Shown one piece after another: positions 1 through 10,960 of a stretch of 64,000 nucleotides of DNA (its first letter is position 1; the number at the start of each line of letters is the position of its first letter). The stretch covers positions 14,191,001 to 14,255,000 of the forward strand of contig JARDYH010000002.1 in the NCBI GenBank assembly GCA_029215795.1, read 5' to 3'. Position numbers and translations under genes: made by a program. This DNA comes from Anniella stebbinsi (Eukaryota; Chordata; Lepidosauria; Squamata; Anniellidae). The notes beneath the pieces are model-generated. The model saw only the letters and a program-made list of their open reading frames with translations, searched no databases and had not been told where the DNA came from.

Positions 1-139
1 AGTGCTCCTGGCAATTGGAGGAGGGCATGATGGGTTCGAGGGCCAAGTGGCTTCACTTAGGCTAACTGTAGCTACTAATCATGATGGCTATATATTGCCT
101 CCATATCAGAAAAGTCTGCCTTTGAATACCAGTGGCCAG

Positions 140-500
140 CAGTGAACAGATCCAGATCCGGATCCCAAATCCAAAGTGGATCAGGGTGGTCCGGACCTCC
201 CAGATCTGGATCAAACTGGATCGGGGGAGGTCTGGATCGTTCTGGACCAGATCGTTCCCATTTTATCAAGATCGATCCAGAGATCCGGGGCCCATTGGCC
301 TTCCAGGTCCCTGGGTGCTGGCTGAGCAGCCAGCACCCAGGGACGCCAGGCCAGCAGTGAGTCCATTGGACTCACCACCCTCCCCCCACTCTCCTTGCTT
401 ACCTGCTGCCTCCTCGCCACCGCCACTGTCTGCTGTCGCCATACACTGTCCGCCGCTGCTTCCGATCTACTGAGAACCAGGCCTCGCAGATCCAGACTGA
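140..500. mobile_element. Fragment of GC-rich foldback (family A) hAT-like element
   Basis: The stretch begins with GATCCAGATCC/GGATCNGG runs like those in the arms of the complete A elements at 9717, 40213 and 52517. It then passes into a block with CTTACCTGCTGCC and a GATCTACTGAGAA motif also found in those copies. It contains a short hairpin (GGGTGCTGGCTGAGCAGCCAGCACCC, centre near 324). No terminal TAGGG end or target duplication is recognisable, so this is a truncated copy. The open frames across it are by-products of the repeat. Confidence 0.65.
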
Positions 501-940
501 ATTGGGGGGGGGGGAGCTGTTCAGTTATGTGTGCATGCTGCTGAACCCTGGTTCCCAACTTAAGATAGCCTGGTGTCCTCTTGTACAGAGGGCAGTCCTA
601 TATTTTGAAGGTTCCCTCTTTTTGAAGATATGTCCAGTCCAAGACTGGTAGAAAGATAAGGAATTGGTACTGTGCCAAATTTTCAATCTATTTATTTTTT
701 GACCATTCATTTGGGAGGAATGTCAAAAAGAAATCACATCTGAAAACTGAAGGAAGGGGTGAGAATTTCAGAGAAATGTCTTAGTGTGTAGTGTTTAAGG
801 GCTTACCTTCCAGGAGTGAGGTGGCTCAGGCATGTGTCCATGTATCTGTGTGCGCATGGTTTCTTTTTCTATTTAGCTCCTGTTCTCCTGTGCTTTGCAA
901 CCTCCCCCGGCTGCTTGTGCTTTCTGATAGATAGGGATAG
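500..940. other. Unassigned sequence, no gene seen
   Basis: Apart from a G-run at about 504-513, I recognise no repeat family, exon or RNA gene here. The short open frames have no recognisable protein content. Confidence 0.4.
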
Positions 941-1245
941 ATGAGAATATTATTATTTTTGCTCACAAAACCTGCAAATAGGTGTCTGCTCACTCGCAAT
1001 GGTGAGCATAGGTCTTTCAAAAATGTTTGCAAATTGCCGAAGGTGTGTTCCTGTTTGATTTGCACAACTTCCCTAGCTGAACTTTGCACAAATTTCCTAA
1101 TGGGGGCACTGCAGACTGGTAGCCCAGCTTCATGCTAGAGAGGGATTTTGGAGAAAATTTGCACAAATTTTGGGAAAGTCGTACGTATTTCACATTTCAT
1201 TATTGCTCAGTTTCCGCAATTTGTAGAGTGAACAGTGATCGCAAA
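941..1245. mobile_element. Degraded AT-rich hAT-like element (family G type)
   Basis: The stretch is rich in TTTGCACAAATTT-type words and in phrases such as TTGCACAACTTCCCTAG, which recur at 4205, 6125, 7020 and 21730. Clean ends and target duplications were not found, so the limits are approximate. Confidence 0.4.
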
Positions 1246-1499
1246 CCTGAACAGGAACTGGGCACAAGATGAGTGGGAAAACAACATCAGAGAATCCTAG
1301 CAAACCCAAACATTGCTTATTCTCCCATCCCAATGCCTAGAGGCCTTTACCAGGACTTCCTCCCTTTGGAGTTTCCAGTACTGCTGTCTACTGCTGAGCG
1401 AGGGATTTTTGGTTTTGTTGTTAAAAGCCCATCCTTGCTTCCTCCTCTTCACTCAGCTTTCAGAGTGAAAGGTTGTCACGCAGAGGAGGGCCAGGATCT

Positions 1500-1768
1500 C
1501 TTCTCGATCAACCCAGAATTCAGGACATGGAATAATGGACTCAAGTTACAGGAAGCCAGATTCTGGCTGGACATCAGGAAAAACTTCCTGATTGTTAGAG
1601 CAATATGACAGTGGAACCAATTACCTAGGGAGGTCATGGGCTCTCCCACATTAGAGGCATTCAAGAGGCAGCTGGACAACCATCTGTCAGGGATGCTTTA
1701 AGGTGGATTCCTGTATTCAGCAGGGGGTTGGAGTCAATGGCTTTATAGGCCCCTTCCAACTATAGACT
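1500..1768 (+). mobile_element. CR1 LINE 3' end (ORF2 C-terminus plus 3' UTR), decayed
   Basis: Translation of the plus strand gives NNGLKLQEARFWLDIRKNFL, the C-terminal signature of CR1 ORF2 (the RF-LDIRKNF motif). It is followed by the CR1 3' UTR text ending GGCCCCTTCCAACT. The reading frame is broken downstream (a TGA follows AGAGCAATA). The piece is 5'-truncated, as usual for CR1. A second CR1 tail in the opposite orientation lies just downstream. Confidence 0.85.
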
Positions 1769-1787
1769 GAACAAGGCCCGCAGTATC

Positions 1788-1852
1788 ATAGAATCATAGA
1801 ATAGTAGATTCGGAAGGGGCCTATAAAGCCACTGAGTTCAACCCCCTGCTCA
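1788..1852 (-). mobile_element. CR1 LINE 3' terminus, minus strand
   Basis: Read on the minus strand it ends in the CR1 terminal octamer repeat (ATTCTATG units, seen here as ATCATAGAATCATAGAAT), preceded by the GGCCCCTTCC 3' UTR segment. It faces the plus-strand CR1 end at 1500-1768, so two 3' ends meet tail to tail. Confidence 0.85.
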
Positions 1853-2060
1853 ATCTTATTAACAAAATGGTAAGATCAGTGATGTGTTAAATTTAACTAG
1901 CCCAAAAATGTTTTTGAAACCAGGGCATGGTCCAAAATTACATGGTGCAGCAAGCTGGCTGCAACTCATCAGCTTTTGGGTATAGCCAGCATCTGCATAG
2001 GAGGTTGCATCATTTTATCATGCCTTGAATTTCAGGCAATTTTAAAAAAATATATATTTT
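1853..2060. other. Unassigned sequence
   Basis: No repeat family or gene recognised. Confidence 0.35.
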
Positions 2061-2129
2061 ATTTCATTGATTTATTATAACATTCACATCCCACCTTTAT
2101 GGAAATATTACACAGTTACTTTTCTTGTG

Positions 2130-2509
2130 CTACCTGTGACCTTTCCTGAGCCAGTCTGATTTGGCAGCAGTCATCTGTGCCTTGGTTACATCACGATTTG
2201 ACTATTGCACCACGGTCTCTGTAGGGCTGCCCTTGAAGAGGGTGGAAGCTTCAATTGGTGCAAAATGGCAGCTAGGCTGCTAACTGGTGCATGATACCAT
2301 GTACCTTTAATGCCCTAAAAGGCTTAAGGCCTGGCTACCTAAGGTATCATCTGTCTCATTATGAACCTTCCTGGTTATTAAAAGGGCCCTCCGCAAGACT
2401 TCACTGTCCCTAGTGTCCTGTTTGTAAGGCAGATACAGATGGGCTTTCTTCTGTGTTGCTCTGAAATTACTGAGTGCACTCCCTTCAGAATTCTCATTGG
2501 CCCCCAACC
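2130..2509 (+). mobile_element. Decayed L2/CR1-clade LINE ORF2 remnant, part 1
   Basis: The plus strand carries broken pieces of the RT C-terminal region (SRFDYC-like text near 2195, then GLPLKR near 2225). This matches the SKLDYCNALYVGLPLK region of the better LINE at 34371-35437. It is full of stops and small indels, so it is old. Its continuation lies beyond the 320-bp element at 2510-2829. Confidence 0.65.
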
Positions 2510-2829
2510 TAGGGTGACCGTATGGAAAGGAGGACAGGGCTCCTGTATCTTTAACGGTTGTATTGAAAGGGGAATTTCAGCAGGTGTCATTTGTATGCAT
2601 GCAGCAGCTGGTGAAGTTCCCTCTTCATCACTACAGCTAAAACAGCAGGAGCTATACTACAATGACCAGATGCAAAAGAGGGCAGGGCTCCTGCAGCTTT
2701 GACTGTTGTGATGAAGAGGAAATTTCACCGGGTGCTGCAGGCATACAAATGACCCTTGCTGAAATTCCCTTTTCTATACAACTGTTAAAGATCCAGGAGC
2801 CCTGTCCTCCTTTCCATATGGTCACCCTA
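2510..2829. mobile_element. Family F hAT-like MITE (320 bp) inside a LINE
   Basis: Ends are TAGGGTGACC and GGTCACCCTA, in perfect inverted order. Inside are two nested inverted modules (CTTTAACNGTTGT and its complement, plus a second internal GACCAGAT start near 2663). It has the same length as the copies at 17182, 20127, 26235, 27230 and 51856. The flanking octamers (CCCCAACC/TCCTACCC) match at 5 of 8 positions. LINE sequence continues on both sides, so the MITE inserted into an existing LINE copy. Confidence 0.85.
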
Positions 2830-3013
2830 TCCTACCCTTTTGGCTTTCAGGAAAAAAAGTGTTAAGGCACATCTTTTTAGCTTAACTTTTTATATTAGTT
2901 TTAGTATACTATTTGTTTTAAAGCTTTTGATGATTCTATTAATGTGCTTGTTCATGGCTTGTTATGGCCTTTGGGTAAAATGGGTGGTATAGATATATGA
3001 ATAAAAGAAAGAA
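2830..3013 (+). mobile_element. LINE 3' end, part 2 (continuation of 2130-2509)
   Basis: The text resumes with the LINE C-terminal and 3' UTR sequence (AGGAAAAAAAGTGTTAAGGCACATC) and ends GGGTGGTATAGATATATGAATAAAAG. This is a typical tail of squamate L2/CR1-like LINEs, in which GCCG-CC/GGTATA-type words precede an A-rich end. Confidence 0.6.
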
Positions 3014-3595
3014 ATGCAGCAGCTCTGTTCCGTTTCCAAAGCAGTTTGCCATGTAGTGTGAGGGATGGGTCATCATCATCATCATCATCATCCCTATACT
3101 GCCCCACAGCCATATGGTTCCAAAGACCTTCTTTCACACAAAATATTTATTTCAATTCCAGTCATTCTGCTATTCTTAAACATAATGAATTTGATTCTAC
3201 TCCAATATAAATGAGCATCAAGATCACAGAGGGGTCCCAAATTAATCATCATGCATCGCAGACACTGGTTTGCTCTAGTTTTTGACCTCACGGTTTGCCT
3301 CCACCACCCATTCAAGGGACCAGAAGTCAAGCTGTCCTTTCCTGTTAATGCATAACTGCCAACAGCTCCAAATACAACCCAAGCATATTAGAGTTCACTG
3401 ACAATGCTGTAAATTCCCAGGGCTTGGGCCAAATGGCATCAGAAATTGCTTCACAAAAGGCCAAGCAATTAATGTTGTGCTCAGAAATACATGCACAGCT
3501 TCGTGCTTCAATACTAGTCCATGTATTGTTGGGAAAAGTCATCATTTGTGCATTTATACAGTAGGAGCAATGCCAGCTTCAATGGGAAATTAAAG
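3014..3595. other. Unassigned sequence with a short ATC run
   Basis: Contains a (CAT)n run at about 3070-3090. No repeat family or gene is recognised elsewhere in the interval. Confidence 0.35.
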
Positions 3596-3597
3596 AA

Positions 3598-3725
3598 TTG
3601 GCTAGCTCAACCTTCTTGAACCTGGAACTTGACAACTCCCAGCATTCCTGAATATAGGCCATCCTGTCTGGGGCTGGTGGGAGTTGAAGTCAACCATGAG
3701 CCCCAGAAAGCATAGGCAAGTAAAG
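3598..3725. mobile_element. Decayed palindromic MITE (family M type)
   Basis: Contains the paired phrases ACAACTCCCAGCATTCCTG and GCTGGTGGGAGTTGAAGTC, which are mutually inverted. They belong to the widespread 'CTGGACTACAACTCCCATCA' non-autonomous family also seen at 13068, 43055 and 58617. Ends are degraded. Confidence 0.5.
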
Positions 3726-4204
3726 GTTCTTGAAAAATTGGCATGGTGGCAGGAGCGTAGATGGGTGTTTCTCACTTGGGTTGCCAGGATTTAGTTTCAT
3801 GGATTGTCACGCATCTTACATTCCATTGACTGTCATTGACAGAATCTAGTTTTTTTTTGTATGAGAATTTTAAAAAATATAGGGCACTATGCAGTAGGAA
3901 TGGCCTCTAGCAAAAGAGGAAGCTAGAATGTGCTACAGCAACTGGAAACTAATTTGGAATAACAGTTCTGGGATGGGGTTCCACCGACCTGTCCCTTTCT
4001 GGAATGGCTGGTTTGGGCTGGTTTCCAGGGTGGCTGTAAGAAATGCTAGCTTCCTGTTCAGCTCCCAGTCATTCTCAATAGGGCAATGTGAAGGCCGCTG
4101 TCTTGGGAAGGTAGAGGATTCCATCTGGTGGGTGGAGCTCAACAGCTTTTCGTCGGTTCAGCCCCCACCCCAGACTGTGGCCCATTTTTTGCTACCTAGC
4201 CCGA
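3726..4204. other. Unassigned sequence
   Basis: No repeat family, exon or RNA gene recognised. The 96-codon open frame here has no recognisable domain and is judged a chance frame. Confidence 0.35.
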
Positions 4205-4450
4205 TCTGCAGCAATTAGCAGGACTTCCGTACTTTTTCTTTGCACACATTACGGCTGAATTTTGCATGCATTTGCACAAATCTGCACAAACTGCACAAAG
4301 TACAGCCACAATTCCCACAAAGCACACAAGTTTGGGGCACAATTTGCAGAAATTATGCAACTTGCAGCCACAATTGAGGCAAATGTGCAGAAATTTTGGG
4401 CACAATTTGTGCAAATCTCTATTTGTGCGAACTATTTGTGCGAAATAAAT
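4205..4450. mobile_element. AT-rich family G-like element, decayed
   Basis: Dense GCACAAATTTGC/TGCACAAACTGC words on both strands, like 6125-6310 and 6960-7090. The overlapping frames rich in H, Q and N come from these words and are not proteins. Confidence 0.45.
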
Positions 4451-4634
4451 AAATAAATATGGAAATAGCCCTCAGAGTTTGGGGGGAACCATAGCACATC
4501 TTGCAGGCACAAGCTGTGTCAGACGGGCAGCGGAAGTCTGCCCAAACAGGCTGGATTTACATATGACAGGCATCCCTATTGCTGTTTGTCTGCCGGCATT
4601 GAATACTGCCCATAGGTTTGCTATGTTAGCTGAA

Positions 4635-4680
<46 letters not shown>

Positions 4681-5045
4681 TTATTTGTATCCTGCCATTT
4701 GCTCAATGCTGGGCCTCAAGGCGGCTTTACAAAATTAAAACATATACAGTTTAAACCTATAAATAGGAATATACAACAGTTAAAAATACATTAAATATGT
4801 TCCAATATTAAAACTTTTAAACATTTAAAATACATTCCAATTTTAAAAGTCCTAGGCGTAAACGGAGGTCCAGATTATTTGCCAAAGGTCTGTCGGAACA
4901 AGAAAGTTTTTGTCTGCCTCCGAAAGCACATCAAGGAGGGAGCCAGTCTAGCTTCCCTGGGAAGAGAGTTCCAGAGCTCTGGAGCAGCCACCGAGAAGGT
5001 TCTTTCCCACGTTCCCACCAGGCATACCTGCGATGGGGGGGGGGA
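4635..5045 (-). mobile_element. L2-clade LINE 3' end, minus strand
   Basis: On the minus strand the copy ends with a GCCGCCTTGAGGC-type 3' UTR followed by a (AAT)n tail, seen here as (ATT)n at 4635-4678. Upstream on that strand (4900-5030) is decayed text equivalent to the RAFSVVAP-LWN-LP region of the L2 at 34068-34358 (compare GCAGCCACCGAGAAGG here with GGAGCCACCACAGAGAAGG there). 5'-truncated and broken. Confidence 0.7.
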
Positions 5046-5955
5046 CTGAGGGAAGGGCTTCCCCTGAAGTTCTTAAAGCATGGAATTTAGGTTCCTTTCA
5101 AATCAATGGGACATGGTAGTCATGATTTAAGTCCTATTGAAACCAAAGGGACAGACTTAAATTCAACAAATTTAGTCCAGATCCAACCTATTATTAAATA
5201 CATTTTACAGGCAGAATTTACAATCCTCTAGAAGTTTGTTGCATCCAGAAAGTTCTCTATATCTATTTTTCCATTTTCTTTTCCTATCCTGATAGAAATC
5301 AGTGCTATATTTTGGTCTTTGGAGAATTCTTCTCTGTTGCCAATAACACTGTCATTTTCACCAAGCCTCCTGTCTGATCTATTGATCTGTCAGTCTATCA
5401 ATCCATTGGCTTACTTATGCATAAACAAATAAACTATTGCGTAGCACAGCTTGGGGAATAACATTTGCTGCTTAGAAGTGGATGAATTCCACAAATTTGA
5501 ATTTTTATTACATTCAGGGATGTTATATGTAAAGGTCATGAGAGAGGTTTTATTTAGTTAGTTACTTCTGACTTTGAAGTTTATTATTTCAGTCTAAGCA
5601 GTGACGGTGCCTGCTGTGTATTATATTACCACTGAATGAGTAAATATACTTACATTTAATGGAAAGGTAGATTTGTTCGTTCTTTTGCATGATCAAATGT
5701 GCCTCACTGGCAAGTTATCAAAAGGGTGTTGTCAGAGAAAAAGGATTCATTTTAATGTGTGCTACATTTCACCATTTACAGCCCAAATTAAAAATCAGGA
5801 TCACCCCATCACAAAGGGATTATCTGTACATTATTTTAACATCCTTCCATTGTATCTATTTGATATGGTGACATATGACTCTGTGTGAGGTCTTGTTTTT
5901 AATAATGTGTGTAAAGGGGAAAGGAATGTAGAGGAAGATGGGGACGTTCCGAAGC
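5046..5955. other. Largely unassigned sequence
   Basis: About 5090-5190 resembles a dispersed repeat with AATGGGAC/GTCCTATTG phrases. The rest (5200-5955) shows no repeat signature, splice-bounded exon or RNA gene that I can recognise. Confidence 0.35.
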
Positions 5956-5959
5956 AATC

Positions 5960-6340
5960 CAAATCATAGGATGGGTGAACAGGCATCTAAGTTTGCTAAG
6001 ATTTTCCAAACATTGTCTTGATGCTTGAATCACGACCAGTTTGTATTAGGATTTGCAATTGCTGCTTATTTTGCACAGATGAGGAAATGGTGCCATACGA
6101 ACAGTGATTAAATGAGAAAGTTGTGCAATAATCCACACATTTGCGCACATTTCCTCTATAGAGTAGTTTTAGAAATTTGCACAAATTTGGAAATTTGCAC
6201 AAATTGATTGGATGCAAGCACATGTTTGATATTATCTGAATATTCTTGGTGGAAACATTCTTGTGCCCACGTTTGGAGTTGTGAACAGAGCAGGCTTGCA
6301 AGTTTTGCACGCAGAAATGAAATTCTTGTACGTCCCTAGT
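5960..6340. mobile_element. Family G-like AT-rich element
   Basis: Begins near ATAGGATGGGTGAAC and ends near GTACGTCCCTAG, approximating the inverted TAGGGATG/CATCCCTA ends of family G. The interior has TTTGCACAAATTTGG words. No clean 8-bp duplication was found. Confidence 0.45.
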
Positions 6341-6790
6341 TGTGGGTTGATGAGGAATGTGGAGAGGGGAAAGGTATCTAAGGACATAGTTACTAAATCT
6401 CTATGCTGTAAAATCTCCTATTTCTAAGACCTAGCATAGTCCATCTTCCTTCAAGTAGTCAAGTAATACTAGCACCAAAACATGATATTTTTTTGAATTT
6501 TAGAACATCAGGCATTCCATCCCATGCTTCATTATCTGATTGCACACAAGTCATATTCAGTTAATGCATCCATGGCTATAAAATCATGGATCAGAAGGAG
6601 CAGAGTGATGCTCATTGACCCACATATCCACCTGAAGCTGTGAACAGAGCTTATGCATTACCAGCTATAAGTATGAAGGCTCTGGACATATGACTGGGTA
6701 CTCTACAAAATACTAAGGGTTCAACATTGCAGAAGGAAGCTATGTTTCTATGACCTGGATGTAAGTAGGCTGTGTTCATGCCTTTGGGTA
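6341..6790. other. Unassigned sequence
   Basis: No repeat family or gene recognised. Confidence 0.3.
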
Positions 6791-6794
6791 GAGA

Positions 6795-6832
6795 GGGGTA
6801 AAGCAGACACTTTATATGCAGAAGGTCTCAGG
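6795..6832 (+). mobile_element. tRNA-type SINE, part 1
   Basis: The text TTTATATGCAGAAGGTCTCAGG matches the ATGCAGAAGGTCCCAGGTTC head of the SINE at 46258, and the SINE continues after the insertion at 6833-7218. Confidence 0.6.
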
Positions 6833-7218
6833 TAGGGGTGTCAATTGCTGGGAAATCCAGCCCTTTTTAGGCCCACTGGACATCCGTGGAGTGACTGGCT
6901 CAGCTTGCTTTTGTGAGCTGAGTTGCATGATTTCCCCAAGTTCCAGGAACATTTTATGCATTTTGGGGTGAATTTGTAAATTGCAAAAAATTGCATAAAT
7001 TGTGCAAACATGGCTGTAATCTGTGCAAATTATACAAATTATGCAAATTTTGCAATTTACAGCTGAAATGTACACACATTTGTTTGCACAAAAGAAATTA
7101 TGGAAATTGTTGCACACTGAGTCAGGCCAGCTGATGAAAGACAGCACAGTGTCCAGGGGCCGAGCTGACAAAAACTCCTCAAGGTCCATCCCCAAAATGG
7201 ATTCCTTTGACATCCCTA
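6833..7218. mobile_element. Family G hAT-like element, exact 8-bp TSD
   Basis: Ends are TAGGGGTGTC and GACATCCCTA. The flanking octamer GTCTCAGG is repeated exactly at 6825-6832 and 7219-7226, which is diagnostic of hAT-type insertion. The element is AT-rich with many TTTGCA/TGCAAA words and no transposase. It splits a tRNA-type SINE, so it is younger than that SINE. Confidence 0.85.
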
Positions 7219-7310
7219 GTCTCAGGTCCGTTCCCTGGATCAGGCAACAAGTGATGTAAAGATCTTCTGCCAGACAGGTGAGACATCTAAGACCTTCTAC
7301 CAGAAGAGGA
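7219..7310 (+). mobile_element. tRNA-type SINE, part 2
   Basis: Continues the SINE with TCCGTTCCCTGGATCAGG and AAGATCTTCTGCC, which match the SINE body, where GACCTCTGCC follows the tRNA-like head. The first 8 bp are the duplicated target. Confidence 0.55.
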
Positions 7311-8095
7311 GATGGTTCTGATGTACCAATGGTTTAACACAGTGTAAGTCAGATTCATCACGTGCAATATAATGAGAGGACAGGACATCCCACCCACCTC
7401 ACCATTCATGCTTCCACATCCATCAACAAGTTGTCTGAAGAGAGTTATGCCCCCTGCTTAATGTCCTCAATTAAAGTGGTGAATTTATAGATTATATAAG
7501 ACTAAATCACAGGACCGTGTATTACATAGACTAGTTTTCACTTTTGAATATATGAACCTAAATATCTTCTTAGAGCCTAGCTCTATCATCAGCAGAATTT
7601 GTAGTGCAACTCTTACTGGACAGTACCAGTGCAGGTGGGAGATCATTTGTTTGAATGCCCTTATATATAACAAAATGTTCCCCCATATAGAAAACATGGG
7701 GGAGTACAGTTTCACCACCCACTCTCTATGGGCAAAATTCAAATATATGATATCTCAGCTGTGAAGTGGGATATAGCCCAGCAGGGGCTGCAATAGATTA
7801 CTTTGCTGGTCAGGGAGCTCAGCTTTTAATCATGAAGTTAAGAGTCCAGAGTATTGCACTGAGTTAAGTGTGAATAACCGCATTGAAAGCACATTGAAGT
7901 CACTATTTAATTGTGACAATTACGTTGTCTTCCAGTGTGGGAATCATAACTTCAAAATCGTTGCTCAGCTCTGGTGCTCTTTATGTGGGCTTGGCCAACC
8001 ACAGCTTTCTGTGTAGCCTACTTCTCAATGATGTTCTGATGATAAATGAGGTAAACTATTAAATATCACTTTGTAGGCTAAAAACTCAGAGATTA
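7311..8095. other. Unassigned sequence with a small hairpin
   Basis: A short inverted repeat (TTCCCCCATATAG...ATGGGGGAG) lies near 7680-7706. No recognised gene or repeat family. Confidence 0.3.
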
Positions 8096-8096
8096 A

Positions 8097-8309
8097 GGCC
8101 AAGTCTACACCAAGCAGGCTATAGTGGTATGAAAGTGGTATATAAAAAGCAGGAGCCACACTACAGCTATATAGCAGTATCGAAATGCACTGACAACAGT
8201 TGGGGCCCATTGACACGTGCCATATCCTGCTTGATGTGGCTCCTGCCTTTTATATACCGCTTTCATACCGCTTCCATACCACTATATCCTGCTTGGTGTA
8301 GATCCGGCC
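8097..8309. mobile_element. Palindromic MITE (family I)
   Basis: Long imperfect inverted repeat: GTCTACACCAAGCAGG near the left end against CCTGCTTGGTGTAGA at the right end, with a TATAGTGGTATGAAAG arm. Copies of similar size lie at 54720-54954 and 58856-59057. The flanks suggest a 3-bp duplication (TAA/AAA), but this is not secure. No coding capacity. Confidence 0.8.
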
Positions 8310-8344
8310 AAACTGTCACCCAGTCTGGTATCAGCAAATTACGC

Positions 8345-8830
8345 TAAAGTGTGTTGAAGTTCCCTCAGTGTTTTGAGGGATTGTGCGCTTGGAATATGAA
8401 AAGGGAGAGATCATCCCGTTTTGATTTACAAATCTCCAAAGCCGTATTTGTTTCAGCTCAATTGCTTAGCTAATATGCTAATGGTCGCGTGAAACTGCTG
8501 AGGACAGAAAGAAATACCGAGACAGGTCTATTCGGAACGCTTGCTTTCTCCTCGATTTGCATAAACGCTCCTTCACACCATTGCCTTTCGATATTTATTT
8601 CAAAACCTTTAATAAAAGCAATGCCTTTGATTTTTGGCAGTGACACCAAGGGGTTCAGCCCTCAGATTCCAATTAAATTCCATAGGAAATTTTCTATAAT
8701 TAAAACCTATGCATTATTGAGGCAGAACCTCTGGAACAGAGGGAGCAGAGAAGCTAATTAAGAACCATTCCCAATCACTCAACTCCTGCGGTCTATTAAA
8801 TTATTCCCTGATTGGCGAAGATGCAGTGAT
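8345..8830. other. Candidate conserved non-coding element
   Basis: No repeat signature. AT-rich with several ATTA core sites (TAATTAAAACC, CTAATTAAG, CCAATTAAATTCC) and a TATTTATTTC run, in a compositionally even block between two transposon-rich stretches. This pattern is common in developmental enhancers, but conservation has not been measured, so this is inference. Confidence 0.3.
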
Positions 8831-8984
8831 GTGGGGGAAGCAGTAGTTTACCGAAGAAGTCAGAATGACAAACACACACACATGCACACACACGGAAGAC
8901 CTGATTTCACAAGGGCAAATAGAGGATTGCTAGTAACATCGTGGAAACAAACATGTCAATGATTTTGATGGTAATAGCACAGAA

Positions 8985-9460
8985 TGTGTAGTCCAAGGTT
9001 GAGTCCATATGGCCCCCCAGCTTTCAGGGTTCCATTTAAGGTCAGTGGATATTGGTGGGGGATTTCTCTGAACTTTTCAGAGGATGGTGAAAATTGGAGG
9101 GGGGGTCGTTGATCATAAGCAGCGGCATATTCTTTCCGCAAGAAAATCTGTGCATATTTTTGGGCAGACTTTTTGAATGCATGCGTTTTTTCATGCACAT
9201 CTTTTCCAGCATGCTGTTGAATGCATATTTTTTGTGGGGGAGAGGATCCAGAAATCACATTGCAAGCTCAGAAAAATATGAACTTCAACCACAGATTGTA
9301 TCCAAGTCTCCGTTTTGGCTGGAAATTGCAAATTGGGTTGATCCTGATAAAAATAACTAAAATGAATTTTTCATCCACCCCTAAAAGGACATCTGGATTC
9401 AACAAAATCAGGTCTATCTGGAAGCATTTCAGTGGGCTGCTGGATATCACCTGACCTGGC
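8985..9460. mobile_element. Family G-like AT-rich element, decayed
   Basis: Has the recurring ATGCATATTTT, AATATGAACTTCA and GATGCACATC phrases of family G. Ends are not clear. Confidence 0.4.
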
Positions 9461-9567
9461 CTACTGGTGCAAGGGGGCTTCCTTGGCTGGTTTAATCAGT
9501 CCTCCTGAAATCCCCTCCTTTGGCCACAGTTAAGTGACCTCCACTGTTTGTGATCAATAGCTTATAG

Positions 9568-9716
9568 CAGGGGTGTCGAACCGAAGGGCTGTGGGATGAA
9601 ACCCACTCTGCGTGAACTCTCACTTTGGCCCTTTGGGGCCATGCCCCCTTCCCTGCTGACTGTTTAGTAATTTCTTGGCTTTTTCATAGTCCCCCCTTAT
9701 TGTAAACGGTTGAAAT
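9568..9716. mobile_element. hAT (Charlie-like) element, left part
   Basis: Begins CAGGGGTGTCGAAC, the classical hAT/Charlie-type terminus, and includes TTTGGCCCTTTGGGGCC. Its right part follows the family A insertion at 9717-10303. It is non-autonomous and its right terminus is decayed. Confidence 0.6.
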
Positions 9717-10303
9717 TCGGGCTGTGAACGGACCCCCGATCCGATCCAGATCCTGATCTGTCTGGTCTGGATCGGGCCCAATCCAACTTGGATTGGATCG
9801 GGTCCAATCCGAGCCAACTCGGATCCAGATCCGGATCTGGATCCAATCCAGGTCCATTCACAGCACTCCCTCCCACACTCCCCGTTCTCTCTCTCTCTCT
9901 CTCCCTCCCTCCCCCACTTTCCCTGCTTACCTGCTGCCTCCTCCATGTTGTCCTGCTGTCTAATTGGTTAGAGCGCCGCATTTGCCAGTTGTGGTGGGTG
10001 ATGTCATCACCCGGTGCAAATGGGAAAGCAGCCGGCCCACAGCAAGGAGGAAGGACGATGCGGAGGATGACGGGGGATGACGTGGAGAAGGTAGCAGGTA
10101 AGCAGGGAGAGTGGGGGGGGAGAGGGAAAGAGAGTGGAGGGAGCAGGAGGGAGTGTTGTGACCAGATCCGGATTGGATCCGGATTGTGGATCTGATCCGG
10201 CCCAATCCAGGCCAAATCTGATTTGGATCCGGGATGTGGAGGTCCAAATCAGCCCAATCCGCTCTGGATTTGGAATCCAGATCTGGATCCAGTCACAGCC
10301 CTA
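9717..10303. mobile_element. Family A foldback element (587 bp), exact 8-bp TSD
   Basis: The octamer GTTGAAAT is repeated exactly at 9709-9716 and 10304-10311. Ends are TCGGGCTGTGAAC and CAGTCACAGCCCTA, an inverted pair. Arms are runs of GATCNGG/CCNGATC words, and the centre holds GTGATGTCATCACCCGG, the core shared with the larger copies. Both arms carry splice-donor-like words (CTTACCTGCTGCC near 9930 and AGCAGGTAAGCAG near 10090). No coding function; the 172-codon frame is an artefact of the arms. It sits inside a Charlie-like hAT element. Confidence 0.9.
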
Positions 10304-10510
10304 GTTGAAATGCCTCTCCTAAGGCTTAGTTACTGGCAGTAAGAGCTTTAAGCCAATGTATGCTGCTGTTTATTTGTATTTTGGCTCCACCCATTTTCTT
10401 TTGAGCCTGCCCCTTTTGCCTTTGGGCCCCTCCCACCACTGGACTGTGGCCCCCCAAACTGGCTGAGTTTCTCTAAAGTTGAATTTGGTCCTCAAACTTT
10501 TCGTGAATGA
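10304..10510. mobile_element. hAT (Charlie-like) element, right part
   Basis: Continues the element of 9568-9716 after the duplicated octamer, with GCTCCACCCATTTTC and CCCCCCAAACTGGC text and an AATTTGGTCCTCAAAC end. The right terminus is decayed, so the end point is approximate. Confidence 0.5.
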
Positions 10511-10539
10511 GTATCTATGATTTTATTTTCATTCATTCA

Positions 10540-10960
10540 TTCATTTTATTTTATTTCACTTTATTTTATTTATTTATTAACTATTTGTACCCCTCCCTAT
10601 ATCATTGGAATCTCAGGGCGGCATACAGATAAAATCAAACAGTATAAAACAAGAAACAATGTACACAGCTAAAAATGTATTAAGGCAATTTGCAAGCTAA
10701 AACCAGTGGATAATTTGAAAGCTATTAAAAGGAATTAAAACGATGTGCAGCTTTGGCCCTCATTAAAAGCCATGTTTAATCTTGGTGCCAAAATGAAGCC
10801 AGTCCTCCAAGGGGAGGGTATTCCACAACCGGGATGCCACCACAGAGAAAGCCCTCTCCCATGTCCCGCCATAACATATATCTCGTGTTGGTGCGATGCA
10901 GAGGAGGGCTTCTCCAACAGATATCAAATCTCACGCAAGCATATGGGCATAATGTGAGTT
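10540..10960 (-). mobile_element. L2-clade LINE 3' end, minus strand
   Basis: The (TTTA)n run at 10540-10578 is the complement of the A-rich tail. The 3' UTR (complement of CTCAGGGCGGCATACAG) follows, then decayed ORF2 C-terminal text (GGGATGCCACCACAGAGAAAG, equivalent to the RAFSVVAP region). Heavily mutated. Confidence 0.7.

Noticed and set aside
9697..10215. 172-codon minus-strand frame rich in S, P and D
   Set aside because: Entirely inside a foldback element; the SGSGS/DPDP-type repeats come from GATCNGG words.
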